Shown one piece after another: positions 48,036 to 55,463 of a stretch of DNA of 64,000 nt (positions are counted from its first letter, which is position 1; every line of letters starts with the position of its first letter). Below the pieces are notes generated by a model. It worked only from the letters and a program-made list of their open reading frames with translations. It was not told the origin of the DNA and ran no database searches. A program made the translations under genes and the position numbers. The stretch is from positions 1-64,000 of the forward strand of contig NZ_JAALGD010000007.1 in the NCBI RefSeq assembly GCF_011059135.1, read 5' to 3'. The stretch is from Brevibacillus sp. SYP-B805. Lineage in GTDB: Bacteria; Bacillota; Bacilli; Brevibacillales; Brevibacillaceae.

Positions 48036-48069
48036 ATAAGCACAACTACGGCTCCGCCATCGCCAAAGG

Positions 48070-48090
48070 CTCGGCGCTCGCCGAGTTTTC
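48070..48090. repeat. CTCGGCG/CGCCGAG hairpin with short T-run
   Basis: CTCGGCG at 48070-48076 and CGCCGAG at 48079-48085 are followed by TTTTC. GCCGAGTTTTCTAATC resembles the right part of the hairpin at 9609-9660, and CTCGGCG/CGCCGAG also occurs in the palindrome at 16840-16874. Confidence 0.55.
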
Positions 48091-48148
48091 TAATCAGAGA
48101 AGAAAGCTTACGTTCTTTCAAGTGATAAAGTGACGGAGAAAAGTTGGG

Positions 48149-48257
48149 GGCCCCCGCCGACAACTTTTCAGGGGTCCTCGAAAAGTAATCGGATTAATCT
48201 TCGAAGGCCGACGTCACTTTTTGGGGTTGAGCAAAGCTTAAGTCGGCGGGGTTTTTT
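48149..48257 (+). repeat. About 110-bp inverted-repeat-bounded element, copy A
   Basis: The element starts GGCCCCCGCCGAC and ends GTCGGCGGGG plus TTTTTT; CCCCGCCGAC and GTCGGCGGGG are perfect 10-bp inverted repeats. The interior is about 80-85 percent identical by eye to 50291-50402, with shared blocks CAGGGGTCC, CGGATTAA, ACGTCACTTTT and GCTTAAGTCGGCGGGG. In RNA the ends would form a terminator-like stem closing a structured loop. The two copies flank spoIID and spoIIQ in direct orientation. Confidence 0.78.
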
Positions 48258-48330
48258 AGGCTCCGTCCGGCCTCGTCACAGCGTTTGCCAGCCGGCGGCG
48301 GAATCTCTATGACTCTCGTATTCTATGCGT

Positions 48331-48358
48331 TCTATTCCTCTATTGCCGGACATACATT
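48331..48358 (+). promoter_or_regulatory. Candidate sigma-E promoter for spoIID
   Basis: A perfect -10 CATACATT at 48351-48358 (pattern CATACANT) is preceded by TCTATT at 48331-48336 with 14 bp between. spoIID is sigma-E-dependent in B. subtilis. Confidence 0.6.
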
Positions 48359-48405
48359 GTAACAGTCATGGAAACCGTCATGGTCAGGTTGGAGGAGGAA
48401 TCGTC

Positions 48406-49407
48406 ATGAAGCGTTATCTCACCGTACTGCTCTTTGTGCTGCCCCTTTTTCTGGTGGTGGTTCCGGCCGCCCTTGTGGTTTATTTTTCTCCACACGATGG
48501 CGGGGAAAAAAAGCCGCTGGGCCAGGGGGAGAGCCAGGGCAGCCAGGCCCGGCAGATGACGGTAAAGGTTTACCGGACGCAGAAACAGGTCATCGAATCC
48601 ATCCCGCTGGAGCAGTATGTCGAAGGGGTGGTTGCGGCGGAAATGCCGGCCGAATTTGAACTGGAAGCGCTGAAGGCCCAGGCGCTGGCAGCCCGCACGT
48701 ATATCATCAAGCGTCTGCGGGACGGCCGATTCGATGATGTGCCCCAAGGTGCGCAGGTTCTGGATACCGTCAAGCATCAGGCATACCTGGACGAACAGCA
48801 GCGGAGAGAGCGGTGGGGAGAGGATTTTGACTGGAAAAACAGCAAGATCCACCAAGCGGTCAGTGCAACGGCGGGGATCGTGCTGACCTACCAGGGGGAG
48901 CCGATTGACGCCACGTTCTTTTCCACCAGCAACGGCTTTACCGAAAACGCTAATGAATATTGGGAAAAATCGATTCCCTATCTGCGCAGCGTCGCCAGCC
49001 CCTGGGACGTGGAATCGCCCCGTTTTGAAGAACAGGTGAGCATGCCGGTTGAGCAGCTAGAGCAGAAGCTGGGGGTTCGGCTGGATGCGCAGGCCATGAG
49101 CAAAGGCGCCTGGTATCAGGTGCTGGACAAAACGACCGGCAACCGGATCGGCCGCATCCGGATCGGCAGCAAGGAATTTACCGGCAAGGAGGTACGCGAA
49201 CGCCTGGGCTTGAACTCATCCGCCTTTACCATGCGTCTTTCGCAGCATCAGGTGATCATCACGACGTTTGGCTACGGTCACGGCGTCGGGATGAGCCAGT
49301 GGGGAGCCAACGGCATGGCCAAGAGCGGCAAGAAGGCGGAACAGATCGTGAAGTACTTCTATCAAGGCATTTCGCTGCAAAATTACGGCAGGATCATTCA
49401 CGGATAA
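48406..49407 (+). CDS. spoIID: Stage II sporulation protein D (peptidoglycan lytic transglycosylase)
   Basis: SpoIID cleaves glycan strands after SpoIIP removes stem peptides, driving engulfment. The 333-residue product has one N-terminal membrane anchor, then the SpoIID domain with IPLEQYVEGVVAAEMPAEFE carrying the catalytic glutamate, ALAARTYIIKRL, and the C-terminal GYGHGVGMSQWGANGMAK. The ATG at 48406 follows GGAGGAGG. A sigma-E promoter candidate lies 48 bp upstream. A recognisable terminator is not seen before spoIIQ. Confidence 0.95.
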   Translation: MKRYLTVLLFVLPLFLVVVPAALVVYFSPHDGGEKKPLGQGESQGSQARQMTVKVYRTQKQVIESIPLEQYVEGVVAAEMPAEFELEALKAQALAARTYIIKRLRDGRFDDVPQGAQVLDTVKHQAYLDEQQRRERWGEDFDWKNSKIHQAVSATAGIVLTYQGEPIDATFFSTSNGFTENANEYWEKSIPYLRSVASPWDVESPRFEEQVSMPVEQLEQKLGVRLDAQAMSKGAWYQVLDKTTGNRIGRIRIGSKEFTGKEVRERLGLNSSAFTMRLSQHQVIITTFGYGHGVGMSQWGANGMAKSGKKAEQIVKYFYQGISLQNYGRIIHG

Positions 49408-49453
49408 CCGCGCCGCCATTTGCAAAATTTTATCATTTTTCCTCTTCCCTCAG

Positions 49454-49481
49454 GTTTAACCGGTAAAAAACTGGTGATACT
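49454..49481 (+). promoter_or_regulatory. Candidate sigma-F promoter for spoIIQ
   Basis: GTTTA at 49454-49458 and GGTGATACT at 49473-49481 (pattern GGNNANANT) are 14 bp apart. spoIIQ is sigma-F-dependent in B. subtilis. The site lies inside an imperfect hairpin formed by CCCTCAG (49447-49453) and CTGAGGG (49480-49486). Confidence 0.65.
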
Positions 49482-49503
49482 GAGGGATGAGGTGATGAAA
49501 AAA

Positions 49504-50235
49504 ATGGAAGAAAACAAAAATTCCAATCAACCGATTCCATTTCGGAAAACCAATGCCTGGAAAAGCTTTTTGGGAAAAAAATGGGCGTTCCCGGCGATCT
49601 ACATCGGCACTGCGGCAATCATTCTGGCAATCGTGATGTGGTACCAAAACAGCTTGATGAACACCGCTGTTGATCCGTCGCAGACGACCAATGACGTCAC
49701 CGTGACTCAGCCGGGTCCGGAAACACCAGCGCCCGAGACGGACAAGGAAGAAGCGGTGCCGGCAAGCGGCACGACGCCGCAGCTCGCATGGCCGGTGGCC
49801 CAGGGGGTAACCTACCAGAAGGGAATGGCCTTCTTCGACGACCAGCTCCCCAAGGAAGAGCAGCAAAAAGCGCTGGTCAAGTATGACAACACGTTCATTC
49901 CGCACACAGGAATCGACATCGTCTCCACAGACGGCAAGGCGTTTGACGTGACCGCTGCCCTCTCCGGCAAGGTGCTCACGGTGGAAAACGATCCGCTCGC
50001 GGGGTACCTGGTGGAGATCGAACACACCGACAAGATGGTGACGGTCTATCAAAGCCTCGACAAGGTGCTGGTCAAGCCCGGTGACGAAGTGACACAGGGT
50101 CAAAAGATCGGGACCGCAGGACGCAACGAATATGAAAAAGACGCCGGCATTCACCTCCACTTCGAGGTGCGGGTGGACGGCAACTCCGTCAATCCGGAAC
50201 AATACCTGACGTCTGCCGAAGCCAAAACGCAATAA
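49504..50235 (+). CDS. spoIIQ: Stage II sporulation protein Q, M23/LytM domain
   Basis: SpoIIQ sits in the forespore membrane and binds SpoIIIAH across the intermembrane space. The 243-residue product has one membrane helix (WAFPAIYIGTAAIILAIVMW), a linker and a LytM domain with the SpoIIQ-specific DPLAGYLVEIEH and VYQSLDKVLVKPGD. H134 and D138 of the HxxxD motif and H217-x-H219 are present, so the zinc site is complete, unlike in B. subtilis where the first histidine is serine. The ATG at 49504 is 7 nt after GAGGTGAT; an ATG at 49495 overlaps it. Confidence 0.92.
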   Translation: MEENKNSNQPIPFRKTNAWKSFLGKKWAFPAIYIGTAAIILAIVMWYQNSLMNTAVDPSQTTNDVTVTQPGPETPAPETDKEEAVPASGTTPQLAWPVAQGVTYQKGMAFFDDQLPKEEQQKALVKYDNTFIPHTGIDIVSTDGKAFDVTAALSGKVLTVENDPLAGYLVEIEHTDKMVTVYQSLDKVLVKPGDEVTQGQKIGTAGRNEYEKDAGIHLHFEVRVDGNSVNPEQYLTSAEAKTQ

Positions 50236-50250
50236 CCGCAAGAGAAACGG

Positions 50251-50281
50251 GAAACCTGTCTATGCGACAGGTTTCTTTTTA
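50251..50281 (+). terminator. Rho-independent terminator after spoIIQ
   Basis: GAAACCTGTC at 50251-50260 pairs perfectly with GACAGGTTTC at 50266-50275, followed by TTTTT. Confidence 0.97.
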
Positions 50282-50290
50282 ATGTTTAAA

Positions 50291-50402
50291 GGCCCCCGCC
50301 GACACTGTTTATTCAGGGGTCCCCAAAAAGTACTCGGATTAAACATCGAAGGTCAACGTCACTTTTGGAGGTTGAGCATAGCTTAAGTCGGCGGGGTTAT
50401 TT
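50291..50402 (+). repeat. About 110-bp inverted-repeat-bounded element, copy B
   Basis: The same terminal repeats as in copy A (GGCCCCCGCCGAC at 50291 and GTCGGCGGGG at 50387-50396) enclose a related interior. The T-run is interrupted (TTATTTT). It lies between the spoIIQ terminator and the spoIIID promoter. An open frame that runs into spoIIID crosses it, and that part is not coding. Confidence 0.78.
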
Positions 50403-50481
50403 TGGTACACGCCCTGAAAAAAAGATGTGGTCTGGCTGGCTTGTCAGGCTTGGAAACGTAGAATATGTGTCCTCCCCCACC

Positions 50482-50512
50482 CATATATTGTATCAGACAA
50501 TTTCGATACAGG
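50482..50512 (+). promoter_or_regulatory. Candidate sigma-E promoter for spoIIID
   Basis: CATATATT at 50482-50489 and GATACAGG at 50505-50512 are 15 bp apart, close to the sigma-E pattern. An inverted repeat GTATC/GATAC overlaps the -10 region. Confidence 0.5.
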
Positions 50513-50523
50513 AGGCGAGGAGT

Positions 50524-50808
50524 GTGCACGATTACATCAAGGAGCGAACCATCAAAATCGGGCGTTATATAGTGGAAACACGCAATACGGTTCGCATGAT
50601 CGCCAAAGAGTTCGGAGTATCCAAAAGCACAGTGCACAAAGACTTGACTGAGCGGCTGCCTGAGATAAATCCCGAGTTGGCGAATCAGGTAAAGGAGATT
50701 CTCGAATATCACAAGGCCATCAGACATTTGAGAGGTGGGGAAGCGACGAAGATCAAATACAAACGGAAAAACAAAAAGGTCCGCATCGAACAGGAAGAAA
50801 GCGTATAA
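50524..50808 (+). CDS. spoIIID: Sporulation transcriptional regulator SpoIIID
   Basis: SpoIIID is the small DNA-binding protein that activates and represses mother-cell genes under sigma-E. The 94 residues are almost identical to the Bacillus protein in the helix-turn-helix (RMIAKEFGVSKSTVHKDL) and in AIRHLRGGEATKIKYKRK; the tail is glutamate-rich. The start is a GTG at 50524 with AGGAGG about 10 nt upstream. The open frame continues 53 codons upstream through repeat copy B, which I consider non-coding. Confidence 0.96.
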   Translation: MHDYIKERTIKIGRYIVETRNTVRMIAKEFGVSKSTVHKDLTERLPEINPELANQVKEILEYHKAIRHLRGGEATKIKYKRKNKKVRIEQEESV

Positions 50809-50839
50809 GAAATAATTGGGAAATATCAAAAGGATTTCC

Positions 50840-50868
50840 TTGTCCTCTCACGAAATAAGTCCTATGAT
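50840..50868 (+). promoter_or_regulatory. Sigma-A promoter for mbl-flhO-flhP
   Basis: TTGTCC at 50840-50845 and TATGAT at 50863-50868 are 17 bp apart, 40 bp before the mbl start. Confidence 0.72.
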
Positions 50869-50907
50869 AAGAGAAGGAGTATGTATTTATCGCAGGGAGG
50901 ACCTCTC

Positions 50908-51921
50908 ATGTTTACGAAAGATATCGGGATCGATCTGGGCACGGCCAATGTCCTGATCTATGTAAAAGGCAAAGGCATTGTCCTGGATGAACCTTCCGTT
51001 GTCGCAATCGATAACCAGACCAAGAAAGTTTTGGCAGTGGGCGACGAAGCCCGCCGTATGGTGGGACGGACACCCGGCAACATTGTGGCCATTCGCCCGT
51101 TACGTGAGGGGGTCATCGCTGATTTTGAGATAACGGAATCCATGTTGAAGCATTTTCTGGCAAAAATCGGGGGCAAGAACCTGTTTGCGCGGCCGCGCAT
51201 CCTCATCTGCTGCCCGACCAACATTACCCCAGTGGAACAAAAGGCCATCCGCGAGGCAGCTGAACGCAGCGGTGGCGCTCGTGAAGTATTTATTGAGGAA
51301 GAACCGAAAGTAGCGGCGATTGGGGCGGGAATGGATATTTTCCAACCTTCCGGCAACATGGTGGTCGATATTGGCGGAGGGACAACGGATGTTGCGGTTC
51401 TCTCCATGGGGGATATCGTCACCGCCTCTTCGATCAAAGTGGCTGGCGACAAGTTTGACCTTGCCATCATGCGGTACATAAAGAACAAGTATAAGCTCCT
51501 GATAGGTGAGCGTACGGCTGAAGATATCAAGATTCACATTGGAACCGTATCCGGCGGACGCCAGGACGAGATGGACATTCGGGGAAGAGACATGGTAAGC
51601 GGGCTGCCGCAAACCGTCACGATCCACTCCCGCGAAGTCCAGGAAGCCCTGGCAGAGTCGGTTAGCGCAATTGTACAAGCTGCCAAAAGCGTATTGGAGC
51701 GTACACCTCCGGAGCTTTCTGCCGATATCATAGATAAGGGCGTTTCGCTGACAGGCGGCGGTGCGCTTTTGCATGGGCTGGATGACCTGCTGGCCGAAGA
51801 ACTGAAGGTGCCGGTGCTGGTGGCCGAAGATCCGATGATGTGCGTGGCCAAAGGGACGGGGATCATGCTCGAGTATTTGGACAAGGTGCCGGCGTCACGG
51901 AAAAAACGATTCAACGTGTAG
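50908..51921 (+). CDS. mbl: Rod-shape actin homolog Mbl
   Basis: Mbl is an MreB-like actin that guides lateral-wall synthesis. The 337-residue product has the ATP-binding phosphate loops GIDLGTANVLIYVKGKG and VVDIGGGTTDVAVLSMG and the C-terminal SLTGGGALLHGLD. Position after spoIIID and before flhO-flhP identifies it as Mbl rather than MreB. The ATG at 50908 follows GGGAGGA; an in-frame ATG at 50881 has no similarity behind it. Confidence 0.95.
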   Translation: MFTKDIGIDLGTANVLIYVKGKGIVLDEPSVVAIDNQTKKVLAVGDEARRMVGRTPGNIVAIRPLREGVIADFEITESMLKHFLAKIGGKNLFARPRILICCPTNITPVEQKAIREAAERSGGAREVFIEEEPKVAAIGAGMDIFQPSGNMVVDIGGGTTDVAVLSMGDIVTASSIKVAGDKFDLAIMRYIKNKYKLLIGERTAEDIKIHIGTVSGGRQDEMDIRGRDMVSGLPQTVTIHSREVQEALAESVSAIVQAAKSVLERTPPELSADIIDKGVSLTGGGALLHGLDDLLAEELKVPVLVAEDPMMCVAKGTGIMLEYLDKVPASRKKRFNV

Positions 51922-51964
51922 GACCGAATGGGATCGACGCCAAACAAGAAGGGGGCAGACGCGC

Positions 51965-52927
51965 TTGATCAGGGGACTGTACACGGCCGCATCCGGCATG
52001 CTCGCCTTGCAGCGGCGCCAGGAGACGCTGGCCAACAATATCGCCAACATCAATACGCCGGGTTACAAGGAAGACGAAGGCGTACTGCGCGCCTTTCCGG
52101 AACAGCTGATCGCGCGCATACGCGATAAAGAGGGAATATCGGTAAACGGTTATCCTGTGCTGGGTGGACAACCCGTCATGATCGGCAGGCTGCATACCGG
52201 GGTCTACATGCCGGAAGCGCTGCCCAATTTCCGGCAGGGGGATATCGAACAGACGGACAATCCGTATGATGTGGCGCTGTTGGACAACATTCCGCCGAGA
52301 GTGGAGCCGGACGGCAAACAGACCGAACGCCGCCTGTTTTTCAGCGTGGCGCGCCTGGCAGATCCGGACAACCAGCCGGTCGCCAATCCGGAAGAGATCC
52401 GGTATACCCGCAACGGCCAGTGGCAGGTCAATGCCAAGGGGTATCTGGTTACGTCCGACGGCTATTATGTGCTGGACAGCAACAACAGCGCGATCCGGGT
52501 AAATGATCCCCAAGATCCGGAAGCCAGCGTCGGCCAGAAGCTGAAAATTTCCGAGACGGGCGAACTGCTGGCACCTGTCCCGAACGAGCCGGACGGCACC
52601 TATCAGTCGCTGGGGGCGGGACAAACCCGGCTGGGACTGAAGGTCGTGACCGATCCGAACCAGCTGGTGCGGGAAGGAAACAACCTGTACCGCTGGGCGG
52701 GCCAGCAAGGGCAGGATCAGCCGGCCAATGCGGCGGATGATCCGCAGCTCAACGGCTTCTATGGCGTCAAGCAGGGATGGGTGGAACGCTCCAACGTCAA
52801 CGCCACGCAGGCGATGACGGATATGATGACGGTCGTCCGTGCGTACGAAGCCAATCAGCGGGTGATCAGCACGCTGGATGGCACGCTGGAAAAAGCGGCA
52901 AACGAGATCGGCCGTGTCACCGGCTAG
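51965..52927 (+). CDS. flhO: Flagellar hook-basal body protein FlhO (FlgF type)
   Basis: FlhO is one of the flagellar rod proteins exported by the flagellar type III system. The 320-residue product has the rod/hook N-terminus SGMLALQRRQETLANNIANI followed by NTPGYK, and the matching C-terminal helix VRAYEANQRVISTLDGTLEK. The start is a TTG at 51965 behind GAAGGGGG. It is longer than the B. subtilis protein, with extra sequence around residues 100-200. flhP follows after 15 nt. Confidence 0.92.
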   Translation: MIRGLYTAASGMLALQRRQETLANNIANINTPGYKEDEGVLRAFPEQLIARIRDKEGISVNGYPVLGGQPVMIGRLHTGVYMPEALPNFRQGDIEQTDNPYDVALLDNIPPRVEPDGKQTERRLFFSVARLADPDNQPVANPEEIRYTRNGQWQVNAKGYLVTSDGYYVLDSNNSAIRVNDPQDPEASVGQKLKISETGELLAPVPNEPDGTYQSLGAGQTRLGLKVVTDPNQLVREGNNLYRWAGQQGQDQPANAADDPQLNGFYGVKQGWVERSNVNATQAMTDMMTVVRAYEANQRVISTLDGTLEKAANEIGRVTG

Positions 52928-52942
52928 AGAGGAGAGGGATGA

Positions 52943-53749
52943 ATGCAATCGCTAAACATATCGACAGCGGCTTTGCGCAGCATTCAGTATGCGCTCGATA
53001 CGACGGCCAACAATCTCGCCAATGTGGACACAGTCGGGTACAAGCGCCGTGGCGTCGCCTTCTCCGAACTGCTTGTGGACACCATGGGCGAGCAGCCCTT
53101 TACGGACAAGCAGCGCACCTCTCCGCCCGGCCTGCGGATCGGCAGCGGCGTGAGAGTGGGAATGACCCGGCTGGACATGTCGCAGGGAAGCGTGAAGATT
53201 ACCGATATCCCGACCGATCTGATGATCGAAGGGGACGGCTATTTTGCTGTCAGCCGGATAACGCGGGATCCTGACACAAACAGACTGAGAGAAGAATTCC
53301 GTCTCACGCGCAACGGCGGGTTTCAGATCAAACTTTCTCCTGAATACAACCAATATGCCTTGACTACACCAAACGGGGATTATCTCGTTGACGAAAATGG
53401 CATTCCCATACTGATGGACAAAGTAGGAGAGCTTACAATCACACCGGAAGGCCGCGTGTTAAATGACGGAGAAGAAATTGCCCGCATTGGCGTATGGAAG
53501 GTGGACAACCCTGACCAGTACCAGCAGGTTGGCGAAAATGAATTTTTGGTTCCGGCCAACCAACCTATAACAAATTTTGCATTCTCAACAGCAACCATCC
53601 GCCAAGGCGCGCTCGAGGCATCCAACGTGGACATGACCAGGGAAATGACCCAATTGATCGGAATCCAGCGGGCGTATCAGTTTAATGCGAGAGCGATCGC
53701 CATCAGCGACCAGATGATGGGAATCGCCAATTCGCTGCGCAGCCGCTAA
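52943..53749 (+). CDS. flhP: Flagellar hook-basal body protein FlhP (FlgG type)
   Basis: FlhP is the distal-rod-like partner of FlhO. The 268 residues begin with an amphipathic helix ending TTANNLANVDTVGYKRRG and finish with IGIQRAYQFNARAIAISDQM, the paired coiled-coil ends of rod and hook proteins. The ATG follows GGAGAGG. The pair flhO-flhP away from the main flagellar cluster and next to mbl is typical of Bacilli. Confidence 0.94.
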   Translation: MQSLNISTAALRSIQYALDTTANNLANVDTVGYKRRGVAFSELLVDTMGEQPFTDKQRTSPPGLRIGSGVRVGMTRLDMSQGSVKITDIPTDLMIEGDGYFAVSRITRDPDTNRLREEFRLTRNGGFQIKLSPEYNQYALTTPNGDYLVDENGIPILMDKVGELTITPEGRVLNDGEEIARIGVWKVDNPDQYQQVGENEFLVPANQPITNFAFSTATIRQGALEASNVDMTREMTQLIGIQRAYQFNARAIAISDQMMGIANSLRSR

Positions 53750-53776
53750 TTTTGTCGGAGTCGGAGGAACCCTTTC

Positions 53777-54025
53777 ATGGATCAGGTAAAAGGGCGGAGC
53801 TATACCCGCGAGATCGCAGGGAAGGAACAGGCAAAACCGAGGCGGGCGGGCAAACCGTGGCTCAGGCTTCTGTCCAAACTGCTGCTGGTTCCTTTCCTGC
53901 TGTTTTTCTCCCTGGTCATCGGCCTCATCATCGGCTACAGCGTCATCGGCAAGCTGCCTGTGGCCGAAGTGTTCGATTTCAATACGTACAAACACATGTA
54001 CGATCTGATTTTTTCCGGAACCTGA
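53777..54025 (+). CDS. EpuA-like small membrane protein ('RNA polymerase subunit beta' family)
   Basis: The 82-residue product has a basic N-terminus, one hydrophobic helix (LLLVPFLLFFSLVIGLIIGY) and the tail SVIGKLPVAEVFDFNTYKHM, the layout of the EpuA family (PF11772). That family is often mislabelled as a DNA-directed RNA polymerase beta subunit; its real role is unknown. The ATG follows GGAGGAA. It is probably the last gene of the mbl-flhO-flhP transcript because a strong terminator follows. Confidence 0.78.
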   Translation: MDQVKGRSYTREIAGKEQAKPRRAGKPWLRLLSKLLLVPFLLFFSLVIGLIIGYSVIGKLPVAEVFDFNTYKHMYDLIFSGT

Positions 54026-54044
54026 GATGATTTACCCGTATGAC

Positions 54045-54082
54045 ACCCCTCCTGCCGGCAAGAAGGCAGCGAGGGGTTTTTT
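54045..54082 (+). terminator. Rho-independent terminator after the EpuA-like gene
   Basis: ACCCCTC (54045-54051) pairs with GAGGGGT (54071-54077), with an inner CTGCC/GGCAG stem, then a T-run. Confidence 0.95.
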
Positions 54083-54102
54083 CGCAGATAGCTGCATGTC
54101 AG

Positions 54103-54132
54103 TTGCTGTTTTTTCCATCGAGAGAGTATAAT
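54103..54132 (+). promoter_or_regulatory. Candidate sigma-A promoter for the phosphatidyltransferase gene
   Basis: TTGCTG at 54103-54108 and TATAAT at 54127-54132 are 18 bp apart. About 100 nt of leader precede the start codon. Confidence 0.6.
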
Positions 54133-54231
54133 GAGAAAAGCGGTCTTTGGCGATGGAGTGTCGGTCGTTACATGATCTATGACGGCACCTGCTTTTTGCG
54201 TAGGGCAGGGGGCTATACGGAGGGATATTCG

Positions 54232-54750
54232 GTGAACGTTCCGAATGCGCTAACGGTTGTTCGCATCGCACTCATCCCTGCTTACCTGTACATATTCTTC
54301 AATCCGTTTCCGTACCATGTGGAAATCGCCTACGCGATCCTGATCATCGCGGGCATCACCGATATCGTTGACGGCTATATCGCCCGAAAATACAAGCTGG
54401 TCACCCCGTTTGGCACCATGATGGACCCGCTCGCCGACAAGCTGATGATGATGGCGGTCATCGCCTCCCTGTTCCTGACATCCCGCATCAGCGTATGGGC
54501 GACAATCGTGTTTTTCATGCGCGATCTCGCCATGATCGTAACCTCCGCCGTCTTTCACTTGCGCGGCAAAAAAACCGTACCGGCCAATGCGTTCGGCAAG
54601 GTAACCACGGTGCTGTTCTATATCGCCTTTACGCTGGTCATGTTCCAGCATGCTTACGGGGAAGAGGTGTTGTGGACGGTGATCGGGTTTTCCATTGTGA
54701 CGAGCGCCGTTTATCTGGTCAAAGTTCGCCTGCTGAACAAGCTGATGTAG
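54232..54750 (+). CDS. CDP-alcohol phosphatidyltransferase (PgsA-like)
   Basis: The 172-residue membrane enzyme has the full CDP-alcohol phosphotransferase motif in DIVDGYIARKYKLVTPFGTM followed by MDPLADK, with all three catalytic aspartates. It most resembles phosphatidylglycerophosphate synthases, so it probably joins CDP-diacylglycerol with glycerol-3-phosphate, but other alcohol acceptors are possible. The start is a GTG at 54232, 7 nt after GGAGGG. The open frame extends far upstream in phase without similarity. Confidence 0.87.
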   Translation: MNVPNALTVVRIALIPAYLYIFFNPFPYHVEIAYAILIIAGITDIVDGYIARKYKLVTPFGTMMDPLADKLMMMAVIASLFLTSRISVWATIVFFMRDLAMIVTSAVFHLRGKKTVPANAFGKVTTVLFYIAFTLVMFQHAYGEEVLWTVIGFSIVTSAVYLVKVRLLNKLM

Positions 54751-54768
54751 CGGGGGGACGAGACAAGA

Positions 54769-54800
54769 GCACTTTCCGCAGACGGGAAGTGCCCCTTTAT
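54769..54800 (+). terminator. Probable terminator after the phosphatidyltransferase gene
   Basis: GCACTTTCC at 54769-54777 pairs with GGGAAGTGC at 54784-54792 (one G-U pair); the following CCCTTTAT is a weak T-tract. Confidence 0.6.
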
Positions 54801-54908
54801 CGTAACCCCGTTCCCCCAAGAGGAAAGGGAGTTGTCTTTAGTCTAAGTACGCGGTAGGACCTTCATGCAGACAGCGTCTGATAAATTGATGGAAATGGAG
54901 ATGATCTC

Positions 54909-55367
54909 ATGGAAGTAACCGACATCCTGGACGTGACCCAAGTACAAGCGATTTTGCCGCATCGGTATCCGTTTCTGCTGGTTGACCGGATCATTGGCCT
55001 GGAAGCAGGCAAAAAAGCGGTCGGCGTCAAAAACGTCACCATCAACGAGCCGTTTTTTCAAGGGCATTTTCCCGGCTATCCGGTAATGCCCGGCGTTCTG
55101 ATCGTGGAGGCCCTTGCGCAGGTAGGGGCTGTGGCTGTGTTGAGCCTGGAAGAAAACAAAAACAAGATCGGGCTGTTGGCCGGCATTGACGAATTCCGTT
55201 TCAAGGAACAGGTGAAACCGGGGGATACCTTGATCCTGGAAGTGGAGCTGACGCGCGTTCGCGGCTCCATTGGCAAAGGGCATGGCGTGGCAAAAGTGAA
55301 TGACAAGATCGTGGCGGAGGGCGACATTCTGTTCGCGTTGGCTCCCAACACAGCGGCACATACATGA
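54909..55367 (+). CDS. fabZ: 3-hydroxyacyl-ACP dehydratase FabZ
   Basis: FabZ removes water from 3-hydroxyacyl-ACP in fatty acid elongation. The 152-residue hot-dog fold protein has the catalytic pair H53 and E67 in [34 protein letters not shown] at the N-terminus is also diagnostic. The ATG follows GGAGATG. Its stop lies within the left arm of a terminator hairpin. In Bacillus fabZ is likewise close to mbl-flhO-flhP. Confidence 0.95.
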   Translation: MEVTDILDVTQVQAILPHRYPFLLVDRIIGLEAGKKAVGVKNVTINEPFFQGHFPGYPVMPGVLIVEALAQVGAVAVLSLEENKNKIGLLAGIDEFRFKEQVKPGDTLILEVELTRVRGSIGKGHGVAKVNDKIVAEGDILFALAPNTAAHT

Positions 55368-55393
55368 TTTGATCTTGTATGTGCCCTTCTTTT
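55355..55393 (+). terminator. Rho-independent terminator after fabZ
   Basis: GGCACATACA at 55355-55364 pairs with TGTATGTGCC at 55376-55385, followed by CTTCTTTT. The left arm overlaps the last codons of fabZ. Confidence 0.78.
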
Positions 55394-55463
55394 CGAGTAG
55401 AATGGCTAATGTGCAACAATCTCTTGCCAAATGACGTCTATTAAATAACGAAGGTGAAACCAT

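Noticed and set aside
48130..48312. 60-residue open frame across repeat copy A, with peptide similarity to the upstream extension of spoIIID
   Set aside because: The similarity (VEQSLSRRG versus VEHSLSRRG) comes from the shared repeat DNA. SpoIIID begins at the GTG 50524, as shown by the family alignment.
54040..54231. In-frame upstream extension of the PgsA-like gene
   Set aside because: It starts inside a strong terminator and crosses a sigma-A promoter; the GTG at 54232 has a well-placed ribosome binding site and the family N-terminus.
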